Source of the DNA: Ligula intestinalis
Taxonomy: Eukaryota > Platyhelminthes > Cestoda > Diphyllobothriidea > Diphyllobothriidae
Length of the DNA stretch: 64,000 nucleotides
Assembly (NCBI GenBank): GCA_036362985.1
Contig: JAYGXS010000004.1
Coordinates: 38,843,362-38,907,361, forward strand
Direction of reading: 5' to 3'
Below, piece after piece: positions 33,773 to 45,667 of this stretch. The translations under genes and the position numbers were made by a program. Each line of letters begins with the position of its first letter. Positions within the stretch are counted from its first letter, which is position 1. The notes beneath the pieces were generated by a model. It worked only from the letters and a program-made list of their open reading frames with translations. It did no database searches and was not told where the DNA came from.

Positions 33773-34129
33773 CCTCCAGGAGTTATGGAACGAATGACAA
33801 AAGTCCAACCTAACTGCATTCTGACGGGAGGTATTTGACAACCCGCGGTCGCTGTGACAGTATCAGGAGGATATCTCAAGTCATCCACCAAAGATAACTG
33901 AGGTTATTTTGGCCTGTTCTTCGATATCCTCCCAACTTAATTTGTTATACTACCCCAGATCCCGCGCCATGGCTCACCTATGTGTGTCGAAGATAATGCC
34001 GGAAGACATGGATCGACAGTTTTTCATGGACAGTTTGATATAGAATCAGTTTTTGGGCATTTGATCATCGTCGCTGGAGAATGGGTCAATATATTCTGAT
34101 ATTGCATACTTCATCTGTCACGCGGGTGG

Positions 34130-34400
34130 ATATCTACAAGCTGGAGAAGGTACGATCACAGTTGTATCAAGAACAAACCGCAGATTGATGGGATTATCCA
34201 GTGTCGGTTGCGATATTTATGTCCAGGGCTGCGGATGAAACAGGTAATTATATTCGATGGAACGCCTTCTCGCAGAGGTCAATGGAGCGTGGAACGGACT
34301 CCCTGAGGAGGTTGTCCTTTTAGATACTGTAAACAAATTATCACGCAAACTTGATTCGCATTTGCTGAGAAACTTTGATACCTATAATGAACATAGTGTC
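34130..34400 (+). pseudogene. CR1-like LINE, C-terminal end of ORF2
   Basis: The frame at 34,257-34,380 reads GAWNGLPEEVVLLDTVNKLS followed by RKLDSHL. This is the typical C-terminal end of CR1/jockey ORF2 (form: VVxxWNxLPxxVVxAxTVNxFKxxLDxH). Upstream residues RLMGLSSVGCDIYVQG fit the preceding part with a stop between them. The 3' end at about 34,440 is followed by ordinary sequence. It is a 5'-truncated LINE insert, as is usual for target-primed reverse transcription. Confidence 0.65.
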
Positions 34401-34439
34401 AGTAGCGGCAGTTTGAAACTGGCTCACAAATTTCGCTGA

Positions 34440-36299
34440 GGTTAACTCTAGATTTTTATTATGTACTATTGTTAAGGTTTAACTCTTTTGCGATTTTTGG
34501 ATATTAATACGAAGCTCAAGGGCGAAAGCCTTCTGCCCTTAATAAAGTGACTGAAATGGACTTATTATCGGGCCTTGTAGTACCATTAATTATAGTCTTA
34601 ATTCTAATTATCCCATATGGCTGGATCGTGACAATAAGCTTTGGATATATCCTTAGGCTGCATTTGTACCTTTGTAGGTCGATTTTGAAGAAATTGTATT
34701 TGTATGGAGCCTTTCTGTTGGACTTAGATTTTGAAAATAGTGTGGAACCTTATTTGCCTATGTGCAGGATCATTTCCACAAGCCTTAGCTGCATTTCCTA
34801 CTTTGTGTGATTTTCCGAGATTCAGACCTGCAATGCATGCGTGTATAACATGAAAATGCTTGAGAAACTACGATGTTTGAAATAAAGTTGCCAAGTTAAC
34901 ATTTAGTTGCAGTTGGTTGATAAACGGTATGCAACTGTACACAGGCATGCCTCAGTGTCCCTTAGTCCTTTGTTAAGCTTGTAATGCATGCATGCATAAC
35001 ATGAAAATAAAGGTAAGAGATTCTTAGTAGGCTTATCTGTATCCTTAGGCTTATGATAGCCTATATGACTACGCACACCGACAGCCTGACACTTTTTTTA
35101 TTTTTTCAAACTAAAAAAGCTTAATGTTTCTAAAGGTTTTCGATAGAATTTGCTCTTAAACTGTGTGAAACATCTTTGTTTTCTTTCTTTTTTCTGCTCG
35201 TAGCATTATATTTTTAATATGCTAAGTGTCATCTGTTTCCTAACTAGTCGGGATGGGCGACAAGCTTGAGGCCTGAATGTCTTTCGTCTTCACTGTTAAA
35301 TGGCATAAGTGGGGTTTGGGAACCGGAATACGAGAAAATGTGACTATAAAGGCAGTGTAAGTGTTCGCATACATGTATTCTTATATAAGGACATGCGCAT
35401 AAGTCTTCTAACGACTCTTAAACGGATCTGTTTATTACTACAGTAGTATTTTCTACTACTTATTTGTTCAATCAACGTTAGCGCGTGCATACTTCACTAA
35501 ACAAATGACTTCTGATATCGCAGGAACCAGCTATGGATACCGAAGTCAATGCTGCCTCTGTTCTGTCACATGGGATGATAAACAAATAATATTTGCAGTG
35601 CGCATTTTCCTAAAAATGCTTTTATCTAGCAATGAACTATCAATAACCCTTGATGTCCGTATTGTCCTTTGTATTTTGACCAAACAATCAATTAGGGAGT
35701 TAAGAATAAAAAATGAGGCATCCCGTTGTGTTAATAGCTTCTGACGACGGGGCAGTTCGTGTTGAAATCCCTGTCCCCAGTCCCGCCTAATCCGGAGATA
35801 AAGCCCCGGAATTCCGACTGGGCAATCCGGGGCTGGTGCTGGTACTAACTTCATCTGTAAGTTTGAGCAAAGCATTGTAAGTTTCTAGCAAAGCTTTCCT
35901 TTTTATCATGAACGGTATCTGTTAATTAAATATGTTCATGCATCATGATTATATTTGAATGCATCTGGCGTGTTCTCCAGTGTGACGTCCTTAAGTAGTC
36001 TATTTAAGGCACTGACAACCGACTGTGAAAACCAATGGCTGCGGAAATCCAAATAGAATAAGGCTCTTCGGAATTTGAGATAAATCCTATGCAGCTTATT
36101 CGATGTGGAGAATACGAAGTTATCAAACTGCAGTGCACGGTCCTGATTCCTCAAGAGCCTATACTTTTATATGATATCACCTCCAATCTGCCTGGTGTGA
36201 GGAGGAAAAATAGTTAGTCCCTATTCGTAAGGTAATGACTTTCGGCCCCTCACAACTTCTACTGCCCCCCCCCCCAAATTCCTTTGTGTTCACAATAAA
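34440..36299. other. No gene recognised; poly-C tract near 36,266-36,278
   Basis: AT-rich, with one more GC-rich patch at 35,745-35,845 of unknown origin. A run of about 13 C bases stands just before the LINE start at 36.3 kb. Confidence 0.35.
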
Positions 36300-37904
36300 C
36301 TATTCCTGCTACTCTCGCCTTCCCGAAACTTCTACCACCTTTCAAGGAACCGGGCCTGGAAGATCGTAGGTTTAAGGATTAACCTTCGTAGCCTTAACTC
36401 CTATGCACTAATTGAAACGTGGCCAACCGAAGCTATACGAGACTCTGAAATTCGAAAAGATGGGTATCAGGTGCTAAGTGAAGTTGCCCTGTATATCAGC
36501 AATGCAGTTGACTTTATCCTCACAGAAGAAAACGTGAATGACCATGACCTAGAGATGCTGAAATTTTACTTATTGGTACCCAAAGCTGAAAATGTTACTG
36601 TTTTCGTTGTATACAGGCCTCCAAATCAACCTGCAGACAAGGATCAGCTGTTAATCACCCGAATCTGATAGGAGTGTTTGACCCAAGACAGTATTATTGT
36701 AGGCGATTTCAATGCCCCGTCGATTAGCTGGGATCTAATGAAAAGTAAGGGCCCTAGGAAAGGATTAGATCAAATGCTGTTGGACATGACACTTGACAAA
36801 CTCCTGTTTCAACATGTACAAACCATGACTCGAATGCGCGAAGGTCAGATATTTAGTTGCCTGGATCTACTTTTTTACCAAAATTGAGGAAAGTGTTGAT
36901 GAAATAAATGTAGGTCCACCCCTAGGTTTTTCTGATCATATAAAAATTGATGTGGGAATCAATAAAAATGAAAGTTTTGGAAGAAGTTTTGCAGAAAAGG
37001 CCATAACGAAGCTTTAGAACAATACAAAATCCAGCGCAGCAAAATAAAAAAGTTGGTTTTCAAAGGACACCGGGAGTTTGGGAGTGATATACTTCATTGA
37101 GCTGTCAAAAATCCGAAGCTGCTCTACGGATACTTAAGGCAAAGCATGCGTAACAGGAACCCGATTCCTGTTATGCAAAATGATGAAGGTCTTGAAATCT
37201 CCGAAAGTTTAAACAGCACAGAACATTTTGCTGAGTTCTTTATATTGGTTTTCACCACAGAAACTGCATTCGTCTCAATTAGTGGCAAGATCGCGGGAGC
37301 GCCAAATATTGAGGATAATTTGTTTGGAGAAGAGGCAATTTTTCAAGAATAAAAAGGCTTGAAGGAATGTAAATCTCCGGATCCAGATGAGATTCCTGCG
37401 AAATTGCTTAAGGAATTTGCTAGAGAGCTGACTCCACCGCTTTCTATGATGTGCCAAAAATCGTTTGATACTGGAATTCTTCCTCCAGATTGGAAAACAA
37501 CGCATATTAGACCGTTTTACAAAAGCGTTATTCGTGCAGCTGTGAGCAACTACAAATCCGTGAGTCTGACCCCCATATGCTGCATAGTAATGGAGAAGAT
37601 CATCAAGGAATTAATGATATATTGTAAAAGTCACTGTAATTTGTCGAATGCGCAATATGGCTTTCGTACGGATAGGCCATGTGTTACAAACATGTTTTAT
37701 ACGATGCAAAGATGGAAAAAGGCAATTTATGCTAAAGAAACCGTATATGTGGTCCACATTGATTTCTGGAAGGCCTTTGACAATGTTCCACACCAACGTC
37801 TCCTGCACAAGTTAAGACTGATGCGTATCGGAGGCAGATATCTTACATGGATTGAGAATGTCCTAGCTGGTAATTCCCAAACTGTGTGTGAAGGACGATA
37901 ACCA
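36300..37904 (+). pseudogene. CR1-like LINE copy A: endonuclease and first half of reverse transcriptase
   Basis: Endonuclease pieces: ALIETWPTEAIRDSEIRKDG at 36,406-36,465, with the usual Gly-rich stretch deleted, then YRPPNQ and, after a frame change, IVGDFNAPSISWD at about 36,697. A linker follows at 37,146-37,352. The reverse transcriptase frame 37,359-37,901 has KSPDPDEIPAKLL, AQYGF and motif A HIDFWKAFDNVPHQRLLHKL, in which the first catalytic Asp is kept. The sequence then breaks off at 37,904 against an oppositely oriented Gypsy fragment, before the second catalytic box. Several stops and frame changes make it non-functional. Confidence 0.75.
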
Positions 37905-39110
37905 TTAGGCCGACAGTCATCGAGAGCCGAGACCCTCAAGATTCTGTACTCGGACACATTCATAGCTTTTTTGTTCGATGTGCTCATCGGAGGCCGTCCA
38001 ATCATCTGCGAAGTGCGCTTGGAAATAAGAGTGATGTCTGAGGCTGTGTGAAGCTGAAGGAGTATAGGCTTGCCATTGATGCTTATCGTAAGATGCTTCC
38101 TCTGTATCTCAACTTCGGTCTTGAACGGGGCTCGAATCGAGCGAAACTGTAGACCGGAATAAGTAAGAGGGTGGTTGGGACCCCTCGTCTTCTTCTTGTC
38201 TGCTCTGGATTTGCAGGGTTGGTCTGCCGTGCAGTGGTCTTCCTTATGCCCGCGCTTTTGGCCTTTCTGACAAACATGCTTCTTGAAATGCCAGTCACAC
38301 ACTGCCAGCATGATGATGGGGGCTTTCTGAATGTGGAATCTCGGGGCTTCTGTGGATACATTGACTTCGTGAGGGTCACAGCCTGAACGCTGGTGGTGGC
38401 AAACGAAGAAGTGCGTTGCTACACGATGGCAGAATCATGCTGGAGACTCTTGAGCTGCTGACACTCATTGGTCAATGTCCGCTGGGTTGACTTCGCCTCT
38501 TGTTCAATTTTGAGAGCATCACCATCTCGATGTGAGTGTAGAGCGCTCACAAAGAAGAGGCATTTGAATTGGTCATCAGCTAACTCTCGGAGCTTGAATC
38601 TTTTACACTCGCGGTTGACAGTACTAGCGAGCGTCAGAAAATCGTTCGTCCAGTTTTCACCGGTTTGAGACACTGGTATCAAGTATTTGACAAGGAGAAC
38701 TTCTCACCGAAAGTCTCTGACAAGTGCTGGACGGTTTCGTTGGAGGTGAAGTCAGGAGGGTTCTTCGGCAAAATGATACCCGTGTACCACTCGTGCTCTT
38801 TGGTGCCTAGTTTGCGAAGATGAAGGCGCACCTTCCAAGCATCATCAGCCCTGGCAAAATCCATACGAAATATATCTTTCCAAAGTTTAAACCAAGCGTC
38901 GAATCTAATGCCGACGTCGGGGTCATAAGTAAACTCAGTGATAGAAGCAGATGCTGCGTCCGCTGGCATGAACTGATTCGCAGAAGAATGTGGGTAAGAA
39001 CAAATGCAAACTGAACTTCTGCATCATAGACTGCACCATCTTCATGCGAGCCACCTCAAACTGAGCTTGTTGCTGCTACAAAATAGACTGCAGTTGTTCC
39101 ACGGAGATGG
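37905..39110 (-). pseudogene. Gypsy-type LTR retrotransposon: gag and protease
   Basis: On the minus strand from 39,110: VEQLQSIL and a Q-rich coil, then MPADAASASITEFTYDPD (38,969), a capsid-like part WTNDFLTLASTVNRECKRF (about 38,650) and NECQQLKSLQHDSAIV. A zinc-knuckle region (CWQC or CDWHFKKHVC, GHKEDHC) follows at about 38,300. Last comes the protease, LQLHTASDITLIS (about 38,085-38,045). Family proteases have an Asp in the D-T/S-A/G triad, but here the position is His, so the protease is dead. Frame changes occur between the pieces. Reverse transcriptase, RNase H and integrase are missing; the fragment ends at the LINE junction near 37,905. Confidence 0.75.
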
Positions 39111-39482
39111 ATATCGTGCGTACTGCAACGCCAATTTTTTGTAAATGTGACCAAAGCTGCGATATCACCGTCTAAGTTACAACTTGTTTGAGCCCCCAAG
39201 GAAGAATACATGAAGAAAAACGCAAACGTGGAATTCCTAGAGCAAGTTTACCACATCATACTGAAGAAAAGCGAACGTGAGCGTACAAGATGGGACCAAT
39301 GAGATTGTGGGATCAATTAAGGTGTGACCTCATTGGCTTTTTGACTACTGCAGCTGGCGTGTTGGAGTCCTGAGATTGGGAGCAGCTACACACGGACCGG
39401 TCGTTTGTCGTGGGAACGACTCGTCAGGGCGCCGTGCAGTCGCAGTTAAGCTGGGCATTAAAACTGTATTATTTACACCACA
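39111..39482 (-). other. Probable 5' leader or LTR part of the Gypsy fragment
   Basis: This lies directly upstream of gag on the minus strand and ends where plus-strand LINE homology begins. A TTGGCG-like stretch at about 39,134-39,139 could be part of a primer-binding site. No second LTR is present to confirm the boundaries. Confidence 0.3.
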
Positions 39483-40117
39483 GATTGTTTTGGCAGAGTT
39501 AAAGAAGTAGGAGCTAACCAAGTCACCTGGACCGGATGAGAAATTCGACGCGAACTATTTCAAAAATTTGTGGAACCAATCTATATAATCTTTCGAAAAT
39601 CACTCGGAGCTGGTAAACTTACTGAAACATGGAATTTGGCAAATTTCGTACCCATCCATAAAGGATTTTCACAGCTCCATCCCACCAATTACCAACTGGT
39701 CAGGGTGATGCGCATTTGTTGTACGCTGTTGGAAAGGATAGTTAAAATATCGATTTTATCACCGGATATATTTCGCCGCCAAATCAGCTCAGTCCAGCAT
39801 GATTTGTATGAGAAGAGGGTCTGTCTTACAAACACTATCACAACGCTAGAACACTGGGCAAAAAACATGGATGAAGGATATCCAGTAGATATTATCTACT
39901 TTGACTTCGCCAAGGCATTTCATCGCGTTCCACATCAGTGACTTCTCCGAAAGCTGTCCGACTGTGGGATAACAGGGAATCTTCTGAACTAAATAGAAGA
40001 TTTCCTTAGAGATCGTAGTCAAAAAGTTAGTGCAGGTGGCTTCTGTTCAGAGTGGGCACCTGTAAAAATGGAGTTCCACAAGGGTCAGTTCTTGGGCCAC
40101 TTCTTTTCATCATTTAC
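39483..40117 (+). pseudogene. CR1-like LINE copy B: reverse transcriptase up to motif B
   Basis: Homology starts at about 39,487 with the pre-RT block (frame-broken SPGPDE-like) and runs as EPIYIIFRKSLGAGKLTETW, then NYQLVRV, then motif A IIYFDFAKAFHRVPHQ at 39,888-39,940. After a stop, SDCGITGNLLN and DRSQKVSAGG follow, then motif B (GVPQGSVLGPLLF-like) at about 40,072-40,112. It breaks exactly there. The next catalytic box, FADDLEL, appears at 44,212, so B and the fragment at 44.2 kb are probably the two halves of one copy. Confidence 0.75.
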
Positions 40118-40621
40118 TATAATAAACACGTCCCTTTGGGCCTTAAATATACAATTTTTAACTATTATTATAATAATAACATGCTTAGTATGCCAGTTTA
40201 CAGGCAATTGTAAGGAGTTGGTAATGCACCTCTTGGGTGCCTTCCAACACCTCGAAGACGGAAAAAACCCTAAAACAAACTCTCTATGTTGCAGCCAGTA
40301 TTGGTTTTGTTTCAGGTTTTGTGTTTTTTCAATACTGGGCGAGAAAGGGAATTTGTTTCAAGTGAAAAAACCTGCCTTCAAAGGTATGATACAAACGGAA
40401 TAAATGTACAGTTGTAAGCTGAGTTGACTCATCAACAGGAGAAATGTTTCATATCGTTTAAGGACATTAGTTCGAGATGGAGAGGGTTGGCACAAGAACA
40501 CAGTGTTCTCAGTCCCTCTTCAATGGTTGTCGGCAAAAGTTGCGTGCTATCGGTTGAAGGGTTAGCAGACTGCGGGCTGCTGCTTCAGCAGCATTATCTT
40601 CAGCATGAAGCATGGCGGGGT
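40118..40621 (-). other. 3' non-coding region of the minus-strand LINE
   Basis: There is no frame. It contains the palindromic GCTGCTTCAGCAGC at about 40,580 and the terminal motif shared with 5.08 kb. Confidence 0.45.
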
Positions 40622-43480
40622 TCAAAGTCCACGAACGCCATCAGAGTGAAAGAGAGATTCCACCGAGTCAGCACCCAAAATTCGTGAAAGTTTTCCTGAA
40701 TGTAAAAAACTAGTTACAGCTCTCTTAAAAATAGGGAAGCTTTGCTGGGTTTTAATACTTTTGGGCAGCTTATTCCAGATTGATATGGCGTTTACTGAAA
40801 AGAATTGCCCGTACTTAACTGCGCGTGCCATAGGAAGAAATAAAAATACGTCTCGATGACTGGCACTTCGAGAGAGCTCAAGCTGCCTTATTGTACTAGG
40901 AGGATTTAAGGTTTGACCGTTCAAAAGTTCAAAAACAGTAAAAAAAGACCCTTCTGCAATCTACGAAGCCACAGGGGATCCAGATTTATAAGTTCGCACC
41001 TTTGTTGGCAGGCTAAGTTACGGTGCTCTGTAGTGAAAACTCTTCTAGTGAAGAAGTGCTGCACTGATTCTATTTTCTTCCGTTCACTAGTGCGCAGAAG
41101 ACTGAATAGGGGCGAGCAGTATTCAACGCTAAGTCTCACGTTCATATTATAAAGGCTAGTTCTAACCTTGAAAGTCTTACAATTTCTAAGGAAAAATCCG
41201 GTGGTTCGGCGTGCTTTCGAGACTATCAGGGCACAGTGCTCTGACGAATTCATACTATTAGAGTAGGATATGCCCAAATCCTTGATAACTCCTGGGACAT
41301 TTAGTTCGTGGCCGTCAATGCTTAATTCCGGTTGATGATCGTCGCCAAAAACCATAACGGGACATTTGCGCCATGAAAGGGTGAGGCGCCACGTGCAACA
41401 CCACTGGGCGAAGGCCTGAAGATCTTTTTTTATCAGCTCAAGCACGATGTTGCGATCTGCCGGTTTATATCGATAAGCGACTTTTAAATCATCAGCGTAC
41501 ATGAAGGGTCTGCCATGCTGAAAACAATCTGAAACGTCGCTGACAAACAGGCAAAATAGGAGTGGACCCATTACACTACCCTGTTTAACTCCACTCCTCA
41601 CATGCGTGGGGTTGGAGATAACATTGGAAATTTTTACTCGTTGTGTGCGAGCATCCAAATAGGAGGATATTAAGTTAATAGGCTTGCTACCTATGCCGAC
41701 GGAGGCCAGTTTTAGAAGGAGGAGGTTATGGTCGACCGGATCAAAGGCCTTAGCAAAATCAAAATAGACGCTATAAGTGGCAAAACCGCTCTCTCTAGAT
41801 TGCAGCACATAATCGAAGAAAGAGAGCTAGCAGGTGTCACAAGATCGTTTCTCGAGAAGGCCATGTTGAGCTGCATTGAGCAGGTTGTTTTCTGTCAAGT
41901 GACGCATCATCTTTTCTTTGATCAAGGTCTCCAAGATCTTCGAGGCTGTAGGAAGTGTATTTATTGGCCTAAAGTTGTCGAATGACGTCGATCGGCCATG
42001 CTTGCGAACAGGCATTGTGTGTGATTCCTTCCACAACGAAGGAAAGGGTTTTGCTCTCAAGAGCAAGATTAAATACTTTACAAAGAATAGACGGAAAGAT
42101 ATCATTCGCTTCAGCTTTTAGAAGGCTAACTGGGACGCCATCTGGTCCTGGACTATAAGATTGACGATAAGGACGAATGACGACAGTCACGTCCCATAGG
42201 GTAAAACTTATCGTTTCGAGGACGGCACCCGTCCAAGCCCGGATAGCCAGAGGTGCAGCGAATGAGCTTTCACTTAAAGTTTTGGATAGGAACGCATTGA
42301 AGCTATCGGCGGTCAACTTGGCGTCAGCTATGGGGTTTCCTAAAGCATCTTGAACTATGGGGTGTTGCGTTTTCCTCCGCGATTTTACTGTACGCGAAAA
42401 GAGTTTCGCAACATTAAGGGAAGGATTTTATAGCGAAGTGGGCCTCATCGGCTATCTGCTTTTCTTCGGAGAGCTTCTTAGCCTGCTCAAAAATCAGTGT
42501 GATCAAGAGCAGAACGGAAGTGTCGTTCTGCCGATGCAAACGACGAGCGAGATTACGCAGCCTACGGCGGAAAGACAGAGGAAGGTTCACTTCATCCTTG
42601 ACATGTATTACTTTCTTACGGGGGAAAAAGTGGCGGATGAGTTGATCCAGCACTTTGTACAGTGCATCGGTAAAAACATTTACATCCAAAAATTGGAAAA
42701 AATCAGACCAGTGGAGAGCTTTTAGATGTGCCAATAGGTCCGCCGTGTTTGCTGATCGGAAGTCATGATAAAAACTATACTTTTGGGAAAATGTTTCATC
42801 CGCCTCCAGTTCTAGTTCACTAACATTTGTAAGATGGTCTGAACTCCCAAGTGCGTTTAAGGATGACATTGAAAGTAGTTTGCATCCCCTACAAAAAATT
42901 GGGTCAAGTATATTTGCTCCTTGAGTGGGAAAATCGACTACCTGATCGCACATGCCGATATCTACTGCCTCAAGTAAGTTCTCGAACTTTGAAGGACCGG
43001 ATGGTGGAAACCATTACACGTCAGGAAGGTTAAAATCACCTGCAATCAAGCAATACTTAAGATTAAAGTCAGCTGCGGCATGAAATGCCTGCGAGAGACA
43101 AAGATTGTAGTCCGCATCGGCATTAGGTGGGCTATAAAGAACCAACAAGCAAGGAGTATTTGTTTTTTAGAACAACTCGTAACCAGCAGCTCTCCTCTAC
43201 CGCTGTGAATTGTGGATAGTCCAACGGGAGAAATGCAAGTGGCTGCTTCATAAAGATGCAGCTTCCTCCGCCACGGCCATTTTTTCGATCGTTCCGAACG
43301 CATGCATAGCCTAGAACAGAGAGTTCAGAGTCAGCTACACAGGCCGATGCCCATGTCTCAGTTACCATAACAATGTCTGGGCGGTTGACGAAAACCAGAG
43401 TCTGGAGCGGAGGCATTTTATTAATCAGTGATCTGGCATTTAAAACTACCAATTTAAGAGGGCATGTGTTAGGTTTCGGT
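40622..43480 (-). pseudogene. LINE ORF2: endonuclease, reverse transcriptase, C-terminal end
   Basis: Domains in order on the minus strand. Endonuclease: VVLNARSLINKMPPLQTL (43,450), DIVMVTETW, NGRGGGSCIFMK, then in another frame CLIAGDFNLPDV followed by a TAA at 43,016-43,014, and CDQVVDFPTQGANILDPIF. Linker: FRRRLRNLARRLHRQN. Reverse transcriptase: SYSPGPDGVPVSLLKAE, FDNFRPINTLPTASKILE, motif A FDFAKAFDPVDH (about 41,755), motif B SGVKQGSVMGPLLF, motif C FMYADDLKV (intact catalytic pair, about 41,500). The longest open part is 295 codons (41,808-40,921). The C-terminal FFSVNAISIWNKLPKSI follows after a shift near 40,922. Lesions: frame shifts near 43,130, 42,420, 42,020 and 40,922, and stops at 43,014 and 41,827. 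CR1/jockey-like. Confidence 0.8.
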
Positions 43481-44210
43481 GGCGGGACAGCTAGGCCGTC
43501 ACTGTTACCGGCTTTGACCTGAGAGATGTCCTTTTGACTTGAACTATTTTTCCCTCTCTTATTTTGAGATTTTTATCGCCATTGGTTCTCCGTTTCTCCA
43601 GCTCTATTATTAGCTGTCTCATCTTTCTCCGCTCTCTCAACTCGTAATCCGGCTGAAAAAAAATTGCAAATGCAGACTCTTTAGGGATGGTTTGTGCTCT
43701 AGCAAGAGTTTCACCTGTGCATCAGTTTCTAAAATAACTTTTAGAGGTCGTGGCCGAGAAATTGATTCTGGAGCTGGTAAAGCCTTCCCTATTCGAAATG
43801 CCTTAAAAATGCGGAAAGACTTGCCTGATTTTAGCAACGGTTTGGCGTAATTTCGCATAAGACCCACTTCATGGTCAATTCGTTCTTGTGCAATTGACGA
43901 CTCTGACTCTGGGGCCCCCTTAACAACTATTTTCTGCTTGCGACCCAATGGAGCATATGTGGCGAGCTCACGTGTTTCGGCCGAGGGAGCACTTGTATCC
44001 GGTACACTCGGTTCTGGTGTACTGGCTATTGGGTAAGCTGAGTGCAAACCCGTGAACCGTTTGGCTTTCTTAGGCTTATGCCACTTTTGAGTTATGATCT
44101 AGTCAACCTCTTGGTCATCGCTTTCTTGTGCAGAGTCAAGCAACAATGTGGTTCTAGGATGTAAATCCCGATAATTGCTAGTGTCACTTAAGTCGAATGA
44201 CAAAGTGCTC
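43481..44210 (-). pseudogene. LINE ORF1
   Basis: The main frame (44,047-43,637) continues upstream to about 44,200 with a single stop near 44,105 (SDTSNYRDLHPRTTLLL, then SDDQEVD). It is rich in Ser, Pro, Lys and Arg. PRPLKVILETDAQVKLLLEH resembles the RNA-recognition-like segment common in CR1-type ORF1 proteins of flatworms. This part would bind element RNA in the ribonucleoprotein. Downstream RER-rich sequence leads into ORF2. Confidence 0.55.
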
Positions 44211-44211
44211 T

Positions 44212-44700
44212 TTGCAGATGATCTTGAACTGTGAAGAGTGATCAAAGATGACAGGAACTCCATTATACTGCAAGAGGATATAGTCTAAATTCACTCTTGG
44301 AGTAACAGTTCGTGTATGAAATTCGACCCTAAAAATGTGTAGTAAGGCACATGTTATCAGCAAGACGCCGTAAAACTACACTCTTGTGACAATATACCTT
44401 GGGATACCAAATACTTTAAACCGTGAGTGTGCAAAGGGACCTTGGTGTACTTGTTAAGGACGACCTAAGAGTCACCGCAAAGTGCTCCGAAGACGCAGTG
44501 CGAGCAATGTCGGTCATGAGCGCCATATCGCAGCTTTGGCCGCATTTACAGCTTTCAGTATTTATGATCGAATTGTTGACGTCATGCAAATGTTTTTTAG
44601 CCCGTATGACAGGACAATTTTAAACCACATAAAATCATCGCCCTGTATTTTACACATGCGAATTGTGGAGAAGTGGCGGTAGTTCTACCTCTTCATACAC
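44212..44700 (+). pseudogene. CR1-like LINE, part after the catalytic box (second half of copy B)
   Basis: It begins with FADDLEL at 44,212, the second catalytic box of the reverse transcriptase. After frame changes it gives VSVQRDLGVLVKDDLRVTAK and AVRAMSVMSAISQLWPHL (44,423-44,560), then a decayed FFSPYDRTILNHIK. This is the thumb and connection region of CR1-like ORF2. It continues copy B (39,483-40,117) across the inserted minus-strand LINE. Confidence 0.7.
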
Positions 44701-44747
44701 CGATCACCACAATTCTGAGTGCGGTTTATGTATTATTACATTACATA

Positions 44748-44772
44748 CTAGCGCGGAAGCCCGGCTTCGCCT
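44748..44772 (-). terminator. Helitron 3' terminal hairpin and CTAG
   Basis: GAAGC and GCTTC (44,756-44,760 and 44,764-44,768) pair around CCG. With one bulge, GC/GC outside them adds two more pairs. CTAG follows directly on the element strand. Helitron ends have such a hairpin just before CTRR, and it signals the end of rolling-circle transfer. Confidence 0.7.
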
Positions 44773-45667
44773 TGGGAGTCCTTACGTGTTGTTGACCCTT
44801 AGGTAGGCAAACCGCATATGAGTACTTCTTAAAATGATTATGGCCAGTTAATTTCTGCTTTATTTGGGAAATTCATAGGTTAATACCTTTGAACTCCCTC
44901 TTTGCACATAGTTATGATGCAGAGCCTGTGGCGCTGCCAGAAATGGATCAGCCTTGGGTAGGGGAAGGCAGTAAAATACTCCTTAGGCATTTTCCATAAG
45001 TCAAGTTTCGAATGCCGTTTTGCGGAATTTTAAGGAGAAAAAATGTCGAGATATGAGCTGGGGCCGGTTGGGGGGGAGGCGACGGGTATATGTAAATCGG
45101 ATGTCCTGCTGCTGAAAGTGTTGTATTCATGTCAGGAGGAGGCCATCGCGGTTGATCAATATTCTAATGGTCACATGAGGGGAAGATTGCAATGGGCACG
45201 AGAACAACGCCGAGTATCAGAGTTGAGCCCATCGTACACCCCTGCTGGTTACCGGGTCTGCCGACGAGATATCGAAGCACGGGAGCCCAACGATCGTCAA
45301 CAGTTATTCTAAGCAAACAAAGTACAGAAAAGTAGCGAGCCGTATGGTTTTTAAAGGAAATTTCTGCCAGAGAAGTTCGGTGGCAAACCTTACTTGCTGC
45401 CGAGCGGCGATGTAATTAGTCTAGCATCATTACAAAGAACATCTTTTTTCATGCTTGTCCAACTGCATCATAAACGTGTCCAAAGGTGTCATTTAAATAT
45501 GAGCGAGTAAATAAGTATGTATGCGGCGGAAAGTGGTAAATATGGGCAGTAAGAGAGCAGAATTTTGAAATTTAACAACAGTGAGAAAACCGGGCTCATG
45601 AGAAGGCAGAAAATAAGGATCAATAAGTACCGTAAGGAGATAGAAGGTTGATTCGTCAGACTAACGC

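Larger units (their letters stand above)
40118..44211 (-). mobile_element. Nearly complete two-ORF LINE inserted within another LINE
   Basis: This minus-strand LINE of about 4.1 kb has ORF1, ORF2 (endonuclease, linker, reverse transcriptase, C-terminal end) and a 3' non-coding region of about 500 bp. Its edges coincide with the break in the plus-strand LINE: motif B on the left, FADD on the right. This suggests insertion by target-primed reverse transcription with loss of about 30-50 bp of target. A target duplication could not be identified. The 3' end region has AAGGCCCAAAGGGAC on the element strand. Confidence 0.7.

Noticed and set aside
38171..38386. 71-codon plus frame with a hydrophobic stretch
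   Set aside because: It is antisense to the Gypsy zinc-knuckle and protease region.
39134..39160. tRNA primer-binding site of the Gypsy element
   Set aside because: Only a short TTGGCG-like match, and no LTR border was found to place it.
45421..45440. Alternative Helitron end at the CTAG near 45,430
   Set aside because: No hairpin lies next to it. The CTAG at 44,748 has both the hairpin and the A/T flanks.
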